Source of the DNA: Sorangium cellulosum So0157-2
Lineage (GTDB): Bacteria > Myxococcota_A > Polyangia > Polyangiales > Polyangiaceae
NCBI RefSeq assembly: GCF_000418325.1
Contig: NC_021658.1
Location: 7,454,001 to 7,518,000, forward strand
Length of the DNA stretch: 64,000 nt
Direction of reading: 5' to 3'
Positions 9,221-19,476 of this stretch are shown here, in pieces (position 1 is the stretch's first letter; the number at the start of each line of letters is the position of its first letter). The translations under genes and the position numbers were made by a program. Under the pieces are notes generated by a model. The model was not told the DNA's origin, searched no databases, and worked only from the letters and a program-made list of their open reading frames with translations.

Positions 9221-9781
9221 CGGGGATTCGAGGTCGCTACCAAGTTCTCGTGCCGCTCACTCAGGCGCGTTTTCAAGGGAGGTGTCGTGGCGCGTCATGT
9301 ATCGCGGCAGCACTTCCGTCTCATGTTGTCATCGCGCGTCATGACACCTGAGCACTCTGGCGCTCACACTGTTATTTTCTTCGTTCGCAGCAAGAAAGGG
9401 GCAGTCGATGACGCAGCGTGGACGCATCGTGGACGCATCGTTGACGCATCGTTTCAGGGAACGGCCGGGGCACGTCTATACAGATGTCCGCGAGCGATGA
9501 CAAGACCAGATTTTTCCGGCTCGTCCCTGCGCGCGGACGGGCACTCCACGGGCGGGCGAGGCGCGGCGCGCCGCCTGCGCAGGCGGCGGGAGATCGTGTC
9601 CGGAGCTCGCGGCGACGCCCGCGATACGCATGTGCGCGCGGCCCCGATTCGGGGCGCGCGATTCGACGTGTGGAGCCTCGATCCGCGCGGCCGTGCCCCG
9701 ACTACGATGTATCGGGGGAGATTCCGTTCCATGTCTTCTAGGTTTCGCGCGGCGGGCGCGGCGCGATCCGGCGGGCGCGCT
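9221..9781. other. Gene-free stretch with short repeats and a palindrome
   Basis: About 560 bp with no convincing gene. It holds three near-tandem copies of a GACGCATCGT unit (about 9421-9453, with a related GACGCAGCGT just before) and a perfect 20-bp palindrome at 9569-9588 (half-site CGCCGCCTGC). The palindrome lies about 190 bp downstream of the beta-helix gene's stop and could end its transcript. Otherwise nothing recognised. Confidence 0.5.
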
Positions 9782-12127
9782 TCACGGAAGCGAGGGAGCG
9801 GACGCGGGCACGAGGAGGCCGGCGTCGAAGCGCTCGTCTGCCGCGATGTTGCCGGTGAACGCGTTCTCGCCGTCCTTCTTCAGCTCGGGCGCGGGCGAGC
9901 CCTGTACCACCAGCCCGAAGAGGTTGTCCCAGGCGCGCACCCGGGAGAGGCGACCCGAGCTCCGATCGAACAGGATGCCGGACCGCGCGCAGCGGGTCAC
10001 CCGCACGCCGTCGAGGGTGGCTGTGGATCCGGCGAGCGCGAGGACGCCGTCGGCGACGAGGTCGCCGTGGGGCGCGCCGTTCCCGGCCTGGCCGCCCCCG
10101 GTCACGCCGTCGATGACGGTCTCCGCGATCTCCGCCTCGGCGGCGAACAGCGCCACGCCGGCCGTGCGGCTCGCGCGGATGAGGGACGAGGCGAGCCGCA
10201 GCTGGTAGCCGGCGGCGGCGACGCCGATGCCGGCGCCGTCGTCGCCCGACGCGCCCTCGATGAGGTCCCCGGTGATCTCGACCTTGCCGCCCGGGAGCTC
10301 CGCGCCGGCGAGGACGCCGACCGAGCGGCTCCCGCGGATCAGATTGCCCGAGAGCGCCGCGGTGGCCCCGCGGTAGATGACGATCCCCTGCCCGGCCGGC
10401 GCGCGCCGGTCCGGCGCGACATGCCCCTCGACGAGGTTGCCTGTCACGGTCGCCTCGGCTCCGGCATACCCCACCGAAAGGCCGGTCCCCTCGTTGTCGC
10501 GAAGGACGTTCGACGCGAGCGTCGCGCGGCCCTCCATCACGGACACCCCGGCACCGTCGCCCCAGGCCCCTCCGGCGATCGTCCCCTCGACGAGGTTGCC
10601 CGTGGCGACCAGCTCGGCGGAGAGATCGCTCACGTGAACCCCGGTCCCGCGGTTGCGGACGATGGCGCTGTCGTGCAGACGCAGCGCCGCGCCGCGGGCC
10701 ACGGCGACGCCGAACCCGCCGAGCAGCGACAGGGACGCGGCCGCCACCGTCTCCTGGACGAGGCTCCGCGTCATCGTCGCCGCCGTGCCCTCGCCGAGGA
10801 CGGCGACGCCGATCTCCGCGTTGCCGAGGAGCACGCTCGAGTCGATCGCGACGCGCGCGCGGCTCGCCGCGTACACGCCGACGCCGTAGCTCGGATCGAG
10901 GCTCCCGGGCATCGTCCCCTCGACGAGCACGCCGGAGATCGTCGCCGACGCGCTCCCCGTCGCGACGATGCCCGACAGGCGGTTTCCGACCACGGCCGTG
11001 CGCTCGACGGACACCTCGGCGCCGTCCCGGGCGACGATCCCCTCGCCGTCCCGGAGGCGCTCCGACGGCGAGGTCCCCTCGACGAGGCTGCCCACCACGG
11101 CCGCGGAGGCGCCCGCGTCGAGCGCGGCCACGCCCGCCGCGCGGCTGCCGGTCACGGCGCTCTCCCGCACGAACAGCGCGCCGCCGGCGTCCGCGAGCGC
11201 GCCCATGCCGTCGCCCGCCGCGCCGGCGCGCGTGCCCTCGATCCAGCTCTCTGCCACGGAGACCCGCGCGCCGTCGCCCGAAAGGACGCCGGCGTGGGCA
11301 GCGCCCTTGATATGCACGCGCTCGAGCGTCACGGCGCTCGAGCCCTTCGCGACCACGCCGGCGCCATCGCCGCCGATCTCCAGCCCCCGGAGCGTCACCT
11401 CCCCTGCGCCGAGCACGGCCACGATCGCGGGCGGGACGACCAGCGGGCTCACCCCGCGGATCCGCACGCGCGAGGCGCACCGGCCGGCGATGGCGACGGG
11501 CCTCGTGATGACGGCCGGCTCGTCGTAGGTGCCGTCCGCGAGCGCGATGGTCCCGCCGTCGGCGACGCGCTCGAGCGCCGCCTCGAGCGTCGTGACCGGC
11601 CTCGCCTCGGAGCCGTCGCCGTCCGCGCCGGCGTAGCTCGGGTCGACATACACGTTGCCGGGCGCCCGGGGCACGTCCCCCCACGGCCCGCGCCCGCAGC
11701 CGTCGGGGCCATCGACGCTCACACACCCCGCTTCCGGCGTCGCGAACGTGCCCGCCGGACACTTCGCCATGGCCGGCCTGCATAGCCCGTCGTCGCCGAC
11801 GAGCTCGGGAGCGCAGCGCGGCAGGCCGACGGGAATGCACCCCTCGTCGAACTTCGGGATCGTCCCCGGGGGGCATTGGGCCATCGAGGGGTGGCAGAGA
11901 TCGTCTTTCTCCACGAACAGCTCGGCGCACCCCTGGATGCCCACCGGCATGCACGCGCCCCCGGGCCCGAGGACGTGCCCGCGCGCGCAGGGCGGCGTGA
12001 CGGTCCAGCGGTCGAGCGGAGTGTCGGAGCTGCGCGAGGGGTCGCTGCACGCCGCGGCGAGCGGCGACAGGACCGCGATGCCGGCGGCCAACCAAGACGA
12101 ACCCGGGCGCGTCGCGCAGAAGCGCAT
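9782..12127 (-). CDS. Large right-handed beta-helix lipoprotein with Cys-rich N-terminal repeats
   Basis: 781-residue predicted surface or periplasmic lipoprotein. ATG at 12127 is preceded by AGGAGG and opens a signal peptide ending in the lipobox LAAAC. Next comes a Cys-rich zone of about 100 residues built on three similar units (a C-P-x-G start, Asp/Glu-rich middle, C-P or C-R-P end). From about residue 155, after NVYVDPSYAGADGDGS (a DUF1565-like opening: 'parallel beta-helix, A.DG....P..TL..A'), the rest is a long series of about 22-residue turns rich in V/A/G with G-N-x-V/L-E-G-T motifs, typical of parallel beta-helix (PbH1) proteins. No catalytic site of pectate lyases was recognised, so a binding or structural role is as likely as polysaccharide cleavage. 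Longer upstream starts lack a signal peptide. Confidence 0.8.
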   Translation of the reverse strand: MRFCATRPGSSWLAAGIAVLSPLAAACSDPSRSSDTPLDRWTVTPPCARGHVLGPGGACMPVGIQGCAELFVEKDDLCHPSMAQCPPGTIPKFDEGCIPVGLPRCAPELVGDDGLCRPAMAKCPAGTFATPEAGCVSVDGPDGCGRGPWGDVPRAPGNVYVDPSYAGADGDGSEARPVTTLEAALERVADGGTIALADGTYDEPAVITRPVAIAGRCASRVRIRGVSPLVVPPAIVAVLGAGEVTLRGLEIGGDGAGVVAKGSSAVTLERVHIKGAAHAGVLSGDGARVSVAESWIEGTRAGAAGDGMGALADAGGALFVRESAVTGSRAAGVAALDAGASAAVVGSLVEGTSPSERLRDGEGIVARDGAEVSVERTAVVGNRLSGIVATGSASATISGVLVEGTMPGSLDPSYGVGVYAASRARVAIDSSVLLGNAEIGVAVLGEGTAATMTRSLVQETVAAASLSLLGGFGVAVARGAALRLHDSAIVRNRGTGVHVSDLSAELVATGNLVEGTIAGGAWGDGAGVSVMEGRATLASNVLRDNEGTGLSVGYAGAEATVTGNLVEGHVAPDRRAPAGQGIVIYRGATAALSGNLIRGSRSVGVLAGAELPGGKVEITGDLIEGASGDDGAGIGVAAAGYQLRLASSLIRASRTAGVALFAAEAEIAETVIDGVTGGGQAGNGAPHGDLVADGVLALAGSTATLDGVRVTRCARSGILFDRSSGRLSRVRAWDNLFGLVVQGSPAPELKKDGENAFTGNIAADERFDAGLLVPASAPSLP

Positions 12128-13129
12128 GCAATCCCCTCCTCGGACATCGCTGCCCCGGCGCGCGCCCCGCGCGCCTCCGCGCGCCCGGGTGGGCGAACGG
12201 GGCCGAGGAGCCGCCGCCGCGGCGCGAAGACCGCTTGTCGTGCATGAACCGGCGCTCCGAGCGCCGGAGATCACCGTCGAGTCCGCGGCAGGATGACGAG
12301 GACAGCGCCTCAACGGCGCCGCGCGAACTCCTTCGGAGTAATGAATCCTACAACAGGAGCCAGCCTCCGGCCAGGCAGAGGAATCGCGATCGCGCCGACT
12401 TTCCCTGCGTCGCCGCGGACGTCTGCGCGGCGCCGAGGTCCCGGGCGCGCGCGCGGGTCTCTCCGAGCGCGGGGCTCGCGCGCGCCGCCGATCGTGCGGG
12501 TCGCACGCCTTCTGTCAACCACGTTGGGCCGCGCCGAGCGCCGCCGGGACGCTCCGCGGAGGAGGCCGTTCCCGCCGCCTCGCGGGGCCGCCGTCCGCGG
12601 CCGAAGCCCGCGCCGGCGCCGGCGTTCCGGACGACGTGGCGACGGCGCGCGGCTCGGGCGCGCGCTGCGCCGGCGCGGTCGCGGCAGGGGGAGCGCCGCC
12701 CTGGGCCTCTGTCGGCTCACGTGGGCTGCGCAGGGCGTGACCAGAGGGCGCTGGGCCGCGGGACGTTGCCGCCCATCAGCGATGATGTCGAGTCCGCAGC
12801 CCTCGATTGCAGAGATCGACCAGGTCTTCGGAAATGCGGTTTGCAGGGCCCGATAAAGCTGCAAGTCGGGTCGCCCGCGTCCCGTCCCGCCGCGCGCCGC
12901 GCGCCGCGGGCGCCCCGCTGCGCGCGTCGACATTTGCCTTTCTCCAGCGCCCGGGAGCCTCCCACATCGGCGCTGCGAGGCGGCCTCGGAGCGCGCCGGC
13001 GCGGCGGCGCTCGGGCGCGATGAAGCGGGGCTGGGCTCCCACACGGCGCGGATTCAGACAATGCACTTTCGCCGTCGCCGTCCGGCAGGCGCAGAGGGCC
13101 GACGCGGCAGGCTCTGCACACGCGCTGTC
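12128..13129. other. 1-kb divergent intergenic region
   Basis: No convincing gene on either strand: the open frames here have no family resemblance and no ribosome site. Holds a short hairpin at 12249-12267 (9-bp arms around one base) and AT-richer tracts near 12330-12360. It separates two divergent lipoprotein genes and probably carries the promoter of the beta-helix gene, which I could not pinpoint. Confidence 0.5.
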
Positions 13130-13145
13130 AGGCACGCAGCCTGCT
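13130..13145 (+). promoter_or_regulatory. Sigma54-like promoter (-24/-12)
   Basis: AGGCACGCAGCCTGCT matches the sigma54 consensus TGGCACGNNNNTTGCW at all defined positions but two, with the invariant GG and GC at the right spacing. It lies 65 bp upstream of the ATG at 13210. Activator unknown; an FHA-type sigma54 activator is encoded 2.6 kb away but such regulators often act elsewhere. Confidence 0.55.
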
Positions 13146-13209
13146 CTCCACGCCGCTCAACATGCCACCGCGGCTCTGACTGCCATCGCGGGGCATGGAA
13201 GGAGGACGG

Positions 13210-13949
13210 ATGGTTAGCTCGATCGATATGAAGATGGCGCAAGCGGCGATGCTCTTGTCTGCGTTGATGACCGGGTGCGCGGTCGGCGCGGTGACGCCGG
13301 AAGAGGCCGACTTGGAGCAGGCCGACGTCGACGTGGCGTCGAGCGAGCAGGCATTGGAGGGAGATACAGCGGGAGATACGGAGGAGACGCGGGGCGGCGG
13401 CCTGATCCCTCCCGGCAAGACCGATCTCGGCGGGCCGCTCGTCCAGGGCCCCGTCGGCAAGGGCGTCCCCCTGGGCCCGGGCCTGGGCGGGCCGATCCAG
13501 GGCCCTGGCCAGGCTCCCATCGGCAAGGGCCCTGTCGGCCAGGTCCCTGGCGGCATCCCCGGCGGGCCGTTCGGCGGCATCCCCGGCGGGCCGTTCGGCG
13601 GCCTCGGCGGGCCGTTCGGCGGCATCCCCGGCGGGCCCGGCGGCCTCGGCGGGCCCTACGGCGGCCTCGGCGGGCCCTACGGCGGCCTCGGCGGGCCCTA
13701 CGGCGGCCTCGGCGGGCCCTACGGCGGCCTCGGCGGGCCCTACGGCGGCCTCGGCGGGCCCTACGGCGGCCTCGGCGGGGCCTCGGCGGCTTCGGCTCCC
13801 CCTATGGCGGGCTCGGCGGGCTCGGCGGCGGCCTCGGCATCCCGGGTGGCGGCCTCGGCATGCCGGGCGGCGGCTTCGGGTGGCCGGGCGGTCTCGGCGG
13901 CTTCGGCTCCCCCTACGGCGGCGCGACCCCCGGGATGTTCTCCCCCTGA
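13210..13949 (+). pseudogene. Gly-rich GGLGGPY-repeat lipoprotein, frameshifted in its 3' part
   Basis: ATG at 13210 follows AAGGAGG. The product starts with a short signal peptide and lipobox LMTGC, then an acidic stretch ending SSEQAL (a motif often seen after myxobacterial signal peptides), then a Gly/Pro-rich low-complexity region. Six perfect 21-bp units (13639-13764) code GGLGGPY. In the original frame the protein then turns into Ala/Ser-rich sequence and ends at 13962. The Gly-rich sense (GFGSPYGGLGGLGGGLG...GATPGMFSP) continues instead in the -1 frame to the TAG/TGA at 13949. Restoring one G in the GGGG run at 13777-13780 rejoins the two. This is either a real lesion, a sequencing error in a homopolymer, or a slippage-controlled gene. 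Function unknown; a surface structural or adhesive protein is a guess. Confidence 0.65.
13639..13764 (+). repeat. Six tandem 21-bp units coding GGLGGPY
   Basis: Six identical 21-bp copies followed by a partial seventh that runs into the frameshift site. Such perfect coding minisatellites change copy number easily, so the length of this protein region should vary between strains. Confidence 0.9.
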
Positions 13950-14008
13950 CGTCATGTCCTGAGGGCGCCGGCCACGCTGCCGGTCGGGGACAGCCGTGAC
14001 CGACGCGA

Positions 14009-14066
14009 CGGGCCGCCGGAATCTCCGCGGGGGGCCGCACCAGCTCCCCGCGAGGCCGGCGGCCCG
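14009..14066. terminator. Nested inverted repeat between the Gly-rich lipoprotein and gdhA
   Basis: Perfect 11-bp outer arms (14009-14019 CGGGCCGCCGG and 14056-14066) enclose a second, inner GC-rich stem (CCGCGGGG region with CCCCGCG). About 60 bp after the lipoprotein stop and 100 bp before the glutamate dehydrogenase start, so either terminator or leader structure. No T-run. Confidence 0.4.
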
Positions 14067-14166
14067 TGGTCGATCGACATCACTCCAAGATCGCGCGCCC
14101 GCGCGGCGCCCGGGGGCCGCGCGGAAAGGTTGGACCCCCGCCGCGTGGACGAGGCAGCATAAGGCG

Positions 14167-15708
14167 ATGGAAGACGCCCCCCTCCTAGAGCGCGAGCCGG
14201 AGACCAACATCTTCGGTGAGTCCATGGCGGTGTTTCACACGGCCGCGGACCTCATCGGCCTGGCCCCTCGCATCCGGCTGGAGCTCGAGCAGCCCGACTA
14301 CGAGCACATCTTCTACATCACCACGCAGCTCCAGGACCGCCTCGTCCCCTTCCGCGGGGAGGCGGCCGCGACCTACGAGCGGCTCCCTGCCTCGGTGATC
14401 CCGAACCGCGCCGCCATCACCCCGCTCTTCAACGGCAAGCTCATCCTCCGCCCCGAGGCGCTCCGGAGCGGCTCGATCCACGTGCAGGACGGCGTGATCC
14501 GCCTCGTCGACCAGGGGCTTTACCGGATCCAGCCCGGCGGGTTCGTCCGCTTCAAGGCCTATCGGGTCCAGCACAACCAGGCGAGGGGGCCTTACAAGGG
14601 CGGGCTCCGCTTCCACAAGGCCGTGTCGCTCGACCTGTTCAACGCGCTCGCCGCCGAGATGACCTGGAAGACCGCCATCGCGCATGTCCCGTTCGGCGGC
14701 GCCAAGGGGGGTATTCGCATGGATCCACGCGAGCACAGCAAGGAAGAGCTCGAGGCGATCTCGCTCCGGTACATGTACCGGCTCAAGCAGCTCATCGGGC
14801 CCAACGTCGACATCCCCGCGCCCGACGTGGGCACGAACGGCGAGGTGATGGCGTGGCTCCTGCGCCAGTACAGCGACGGCGAGCGCGAGCGGCACAACCA
14901 CCGCGGCGTCGTCACGGGCAAGGACGTGCGCATCGGCGGCTCCGAGGGGCGCGCCAAGGCGACGGGCCAGGGGCTCGCGTACTGCATCGAGGAGTGGTAC
15001 GCGCAGCGCGGCGCCTCCCTCGCCGGGGCGCGCTTCATCGTGCAGGGCTTCGGCAACGTCGGCTCCGCCGCGGCCGAGATCCTGTGCAGGATGGGGGCCC
15101 GGTGCGTCGCGGTGCAGGACGCCGACGGCGCGGTGTTCGACCCGAACGGCATCGACGTCGGCGCGCTGATGGCCTACGTCAACGAGAACCCGCAGAACCT
15201 CCGGCGGTCGGTCGCCGGCTACGCTGGGGCCCAGGCGATCGCGCGCGACGACTTCTGGAGCGTCGACGCGGAGATCTGCGTCCCCGCCGCGCTCGGCGAC
15301 GCCATCACCGGCGAGGTGGCCGAGCGGCTCAAGGCGAAGCTCGTGGCCGAGGGCGCCAACCGCCCGACCACGACCGAGGGGGACAAGGTGCTGGCGGAGC
15401 GCGGCATCAGCGTCATCCCCGACATCATCGGCAACGCGGGCGGCGTAACCGTCTCGTACTACGAGTGGATCCAGAACAAGCGCATGGAGCACTGGACCGA
15501 GGGCGAGGTGAACGCGCGCCTCGAGCGCGCCATCAAGAGCAACTACCGCCTGATCTGCGACATCGCGGAGGACCGGCCGCGCCGCACCGAAGATCACGAC
15601 TCGTCGGGGCTCGTCGTCGGAAAGCGCCTGCCGATGCGGCTCGCCGCGATGGTGCTCGCGCTCAAGCGCATCGAGGCGCACTACATGCTGGAAGGGTTCT
15701 CCCAGTAG
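14167..15708 (+). CDS. gdhA: Glutamate dehydrogenase (Glu/Leu/Phe/Val dehydrogenase family)
   Basis: 513 residues; interconverts glutamate and 2-oxoglutarate plus ammonium in the cytosol. Seen: substrate-site motif GPYKGGLRFH, catalytic Lys in PFGGAKGGI, and the Rossmann nucleotide-binding motif VQGFGNVGSAAAEIL near residue 290. The C-terminal GNAGGVTVSYYEW motif is also present. The ATG at 14167 is chosen because homology starts soon after it; the open frame continues upstream but codes Arg/Pro-rich nonsense. About 60 residues precede the usual family N-terminus, so this is a somewhat extended version. Cofactor (NAD or NADP) not decided from sequence. Single gene, convergent with the sigma54 activator. 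Confidence 0.93.
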   Translation: MEDAPLLEREPETNIFGESMAVFHTAADLIGLAPRIRLELEQPDYEHIFYITTQLQDRLVPFRGEAAATYERLPASVIPNRAAITPLFNGKLILRPEALRSGSIHVQDGVIRLVDQGLYRIQPGGFVRFKAYRVQHNQARGPYKGGLRFHKAVSLDLFNALAAEMTWKTAIAHVPFGGAKGGIRMDPREHSKEELEAISLRYMYRLKQLIGPNVDIPAPDVGTNGEVMAWLLRQYSDGERERHNHRGVVTGKDVRIGGSEGRAKATGQGLAYCIEEWYAQRGASLAGARFIVQGFGNVGSAAAEILCRMGARCVAVQDADGAVFDPNGIDVGALMAYVNENPQNLRRSVAGYAGAQAIARDDFWSVDAEICVPAALGDAITGEVAERLKAKLVAEGANRPTTTEGDKVLAERGISVIPDIIGNAGGVTVSYYEWIQNKRMEHWTEGEVNARLERAIKSNYRLICDIAEDRPRRTEDHDSSGLVVGKRLPMRLAAMVLALKRIEAHYMLEGFSQ

Positions 15709-15711
15709 GCG

Positions 15712-15765
15712 GCGCCTCCGGCCGCCGGACCGCGGGCGCCGCCGGCGGTCGGTGACCGGAGGCGC
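15712..15765. terminator. Bidirectional hairpin between convergent genes
   Basis: Arms 15712-15721 (GCGCCTCCGG) and 15756-15765 are perfect complements, with an inner CCGCCGG/CCGGCGG stem. It begins 4 bp after the gdhA stop and ends about 40 bp before the stop of the activator gene, a good place to end both transcripts. Confidence 0.5.
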
Positions 15766-15804
15766 GCGGGCGCGCGCCCATCCTCGACCGGGCTCCGGGC
15801 GGCG

Positions 15805-17769
<1,965 letters not shown>

Positions 17770-17881
17770 GGGGCCGGTTCTTTGACCGCTCACACTGCCC
17801 AACTACGCCTCATTGCTCCAAGCGGCAACCGGGAAGCAACGGCGCGGCCGGTCTTCGACGAAAGCGCGGCTGAACGCCGGG

Positions 17882-17933
17882 CACGCCTTCGCGCCCGCGC
17901 GCCCTCCTCGCGCGGCGCGGGCGCGAAGGCGTG
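17882..17933 (+). promoter_or_regulatory. 19-bp perfect hairpin just upstream of a ribosome site
   Basis: Arms 17882-17900 and 17915-17933 are perfectly complementary over 19 bp, with a 14-nt loop. The right arm ends immediately before AAGGTGG, the ribosome site of the gene at 17947. If transcribed, this stem would be very stable and could block or expose the start. It may instead be the terminator of an unseen short transcript. Confidence 0.6.
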
Positions 17934-17946
17934 GTAAGGTGGTCGC

Positions 17947-18273
17947 ATGCTCCGTCTCAACGCCGAATGGACAGAGGTGCTCCGCCGTTACAAGGAAGAC
18001 CACCAGGATCCACGCAACCAGGCGTGTCACAAGGTCGGCATACCGCTCATCGTCGCGAGCTTCCCCGTGGGCGCCACCCTCATCGGCCTCCCGCTCGCGG
18101 CCGCGATGTTCGCGACGGGCTGGGGCTTCCAGTTCGCGGGCCACTATTTCGAGGGGAAGAAGCCGTCGTTCGTGGACGACAAACGGAGCCTGATCATCGG
18201 CGTGCTCTGGTGTCTCGAGAAATACGGCGTGCGCGTCTTCGAAGAGACGCCCGCTCCTGACGCGTCGCGCTAG
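17947..18273 (+). CDS. Mpo1-like / DUF962 membrane protein
   Basis: 108 residues. Family signature seen: an N-terminal HQDPRNQACHKVGIPLI with the conserved Asn and His, two hydrophobic spans (about 32-62), and QFAGHYFEGKKPSF with the conserved His. Yeast Mpo1 is an Fe(II) dioxygenase that oxidises 2-hydroxy fatty acids; bacterial homologues are mostly untested. The conserved histidines are present, so activity is possible. Good ribosome site AAGGTGG. Single gene between the divergent sigma54 activator and the SDR gene. Confidence 0.85.
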   Translation: MLRLNAEWTEVLRRYKEDHQDPRNQACHKVGIPLIVASFPVGATLIGLPLAAAMFATGWGFQFAGHYFEGKKPSFVDDKRSLIIGVLWCLEKYGVRVFEETPAPDASR

Positions 18274-18609
18274 ACTCGTCATCCCTCCCGTCCCGCGCGC
18301 AGCGGTCCGACGTGGACACACGGTCCGCCCCCGCCCGCTCGATTGCGGAAAATCTGGAATTACCCACTTCACGCCCGTGCTGCGATGCGCCAAGCTCGCT
18401 TGACGTGATGTGTGCATGGTCGTACCTGTGTCGCGGGCGGGGGGACGACGACTCTTCTCTTCGGGGTTTCCAGCGGGCACCGCGCCGCTCCGGCGCTCCG
18501 GCGCGCGCCGCTGACGGCTCCAGTCGCCGACGCGCTCCCGGAGCGTCGTGACCGGCCCGCCGCCGCAGGCGATGACATGGACGAGGACGGCGAGACGAGG
18601 AGACGGCAG
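18274..18609. other. Intergenic region before the SDR gene
   Basis: About 340 bp with no gene. A possible weak sigma70-type promoter on the plus strand: TTGACG (18400-18405), 17-bp spacer, TACCTG (18423-18428). The -10 match is poor, so low confidence. Confidence 0.3.
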
Positions 18610-19476
18610 ATGGGGTGTGCGCAAAGCATGAGGGGGAAAGTCGCCGTGATCACCGGGGGGACCTCGGGGATCGGGCTCGCGACGGCATCCGCGCTGGCGC
18701 GGCAGGGCGCCCGGGTGACCGTGCTCTGCCGCAAGACCGGCTCCGAGGGCGCGAGGAAGCTCGCCGCGCTGAAGGTGCAGGGCGAGGTCCACCTCGTCGA
18801 GTGCGACCTCGGCCGGCTCGCGTCGGTGCGCGCCGCGGCCCGGCAGGTGGCCGACCGGTGCGGGGCCGTCCACCTGCTCGTGAACAACGCGGGGGTGTTC
18901 CTGCGCGAGCGCGCGGAGTCCGCGGACGGCCTCGAGATGACGTTCCAGGTGAACTACCTGTCGCATTTCCTGCTGTCGAACCTCCTGCTCGACCGGCTCA
19001 AGGCCGCGCGCGACGCGCGCGTGGTCAACCTGGTCGCGCCGGTGGACAGCATCCGGCTCGACTTCGACGACCTCATGTCGAAGCGCTCCTATTCGTTCCT
19101 CGCCGCCTCCGCGCGGTCGAAGCTCGCGCTCGTGCTCGCGGCGCGGCGGCTGTCGGACGCGCTCTCGGGCAGCGGGGCGCAGGTGCTCTGCTACTACCCC
19201 GGGCTCGTGCGGTCGGGGCTCTTCGACGGGACCTCGCGCGTGCTCAAGACGCTGATCGACGTCGTGGGCGCGACCCCGGCGCAGGCCGCCGCGAACCTCC
19301 TCGCGATCCTGGCCGACGCGCCGCCCGCCGCGAGCCCCGCCTTCTTCGAGCGGACCCGGGCGAGGCCCCTCAAGGGGATGGCGACCGACGCCGAGGCGGC
19401 CGCGCGGCTCTGGGACATGAGCGCGCGGCTCGCCGGCCTCACCCGCGCGGACGTCACCGCAGCCCCCGCTTCTTGA
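18610..19476 (+). CDS. SDR-family protein lacking the catalytic Ser and Tyr
   Basis: 288 residues, resembles the retinol-dehydrogenase-like classical SDRs. Cofactor motifs are intact: TGGTSGIG near residue 15 and NNAG near 90. The active site is not: the serine segment, normally V-S-S, reads LVAPVDS, and the Y-x-x-S-K motif reads S-A-R-S-K, so Tyr is replaced by Ser while Lys is kept. It probably binds NAD(P) but may not be an oxidoreductase. Start ATG 18610 chosen for the GAGGAG before it; 18628 is an alternative that begins right at the Rossmann strand. The last 23 bp overlap the 3' end of the minus-strand gene. Confidence 0.85.
   Translation: MGCAQSMRGKVAVITGGTSGIGLATASALARQGARVTVLCRKTGSEGARKLAALKVQGEVHLVECDLGRLASVRAAARQVADRCGAVHLLVNNAGVFLRERAESADGLEMTFQVNYLSHFLLSNLLLDRLKAARDARVVNLVAPVDSIRLDFDDLMSKRSYSFLAASARSKLALVLAARRLSDALSGSGAQVLCYYPGLVRSGLFDGTSRVLKTLIDVVGATPAQAAANLLAILADAPPAASPAFFERTRARPLKGMATDAEAAARLWDMSARLAGLTRADVTAAPAS

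Noticed and set aside
9738-12245. 835-residue minus-strand frame in another phase over the beta-helix gene
   Set aside because: Arg-rich shadow; the chosen frame has signal peptide, ribosome site and regular beta-helix repeats.
12310-13044. Frames of 180-260 residues on both strands in the 12.1-13.1 kb gap
   Set aside because: No ribosome site, no motif, Arg/Pro/Ala-rich composition as expected by chance at this GC content.
13639-13764. 21-bp repeats considered as CRISPR
   Set aside because: Perfect head-to-tail coding minisatellite without spacers.
13996-14166. 57-codon upstream extension of glutamate dehydrogenase
   Set aside because: Codes Arg/Pro-rich sequence across a strong inverted repeat; no homology expected and ATG 14167 fits the family better.
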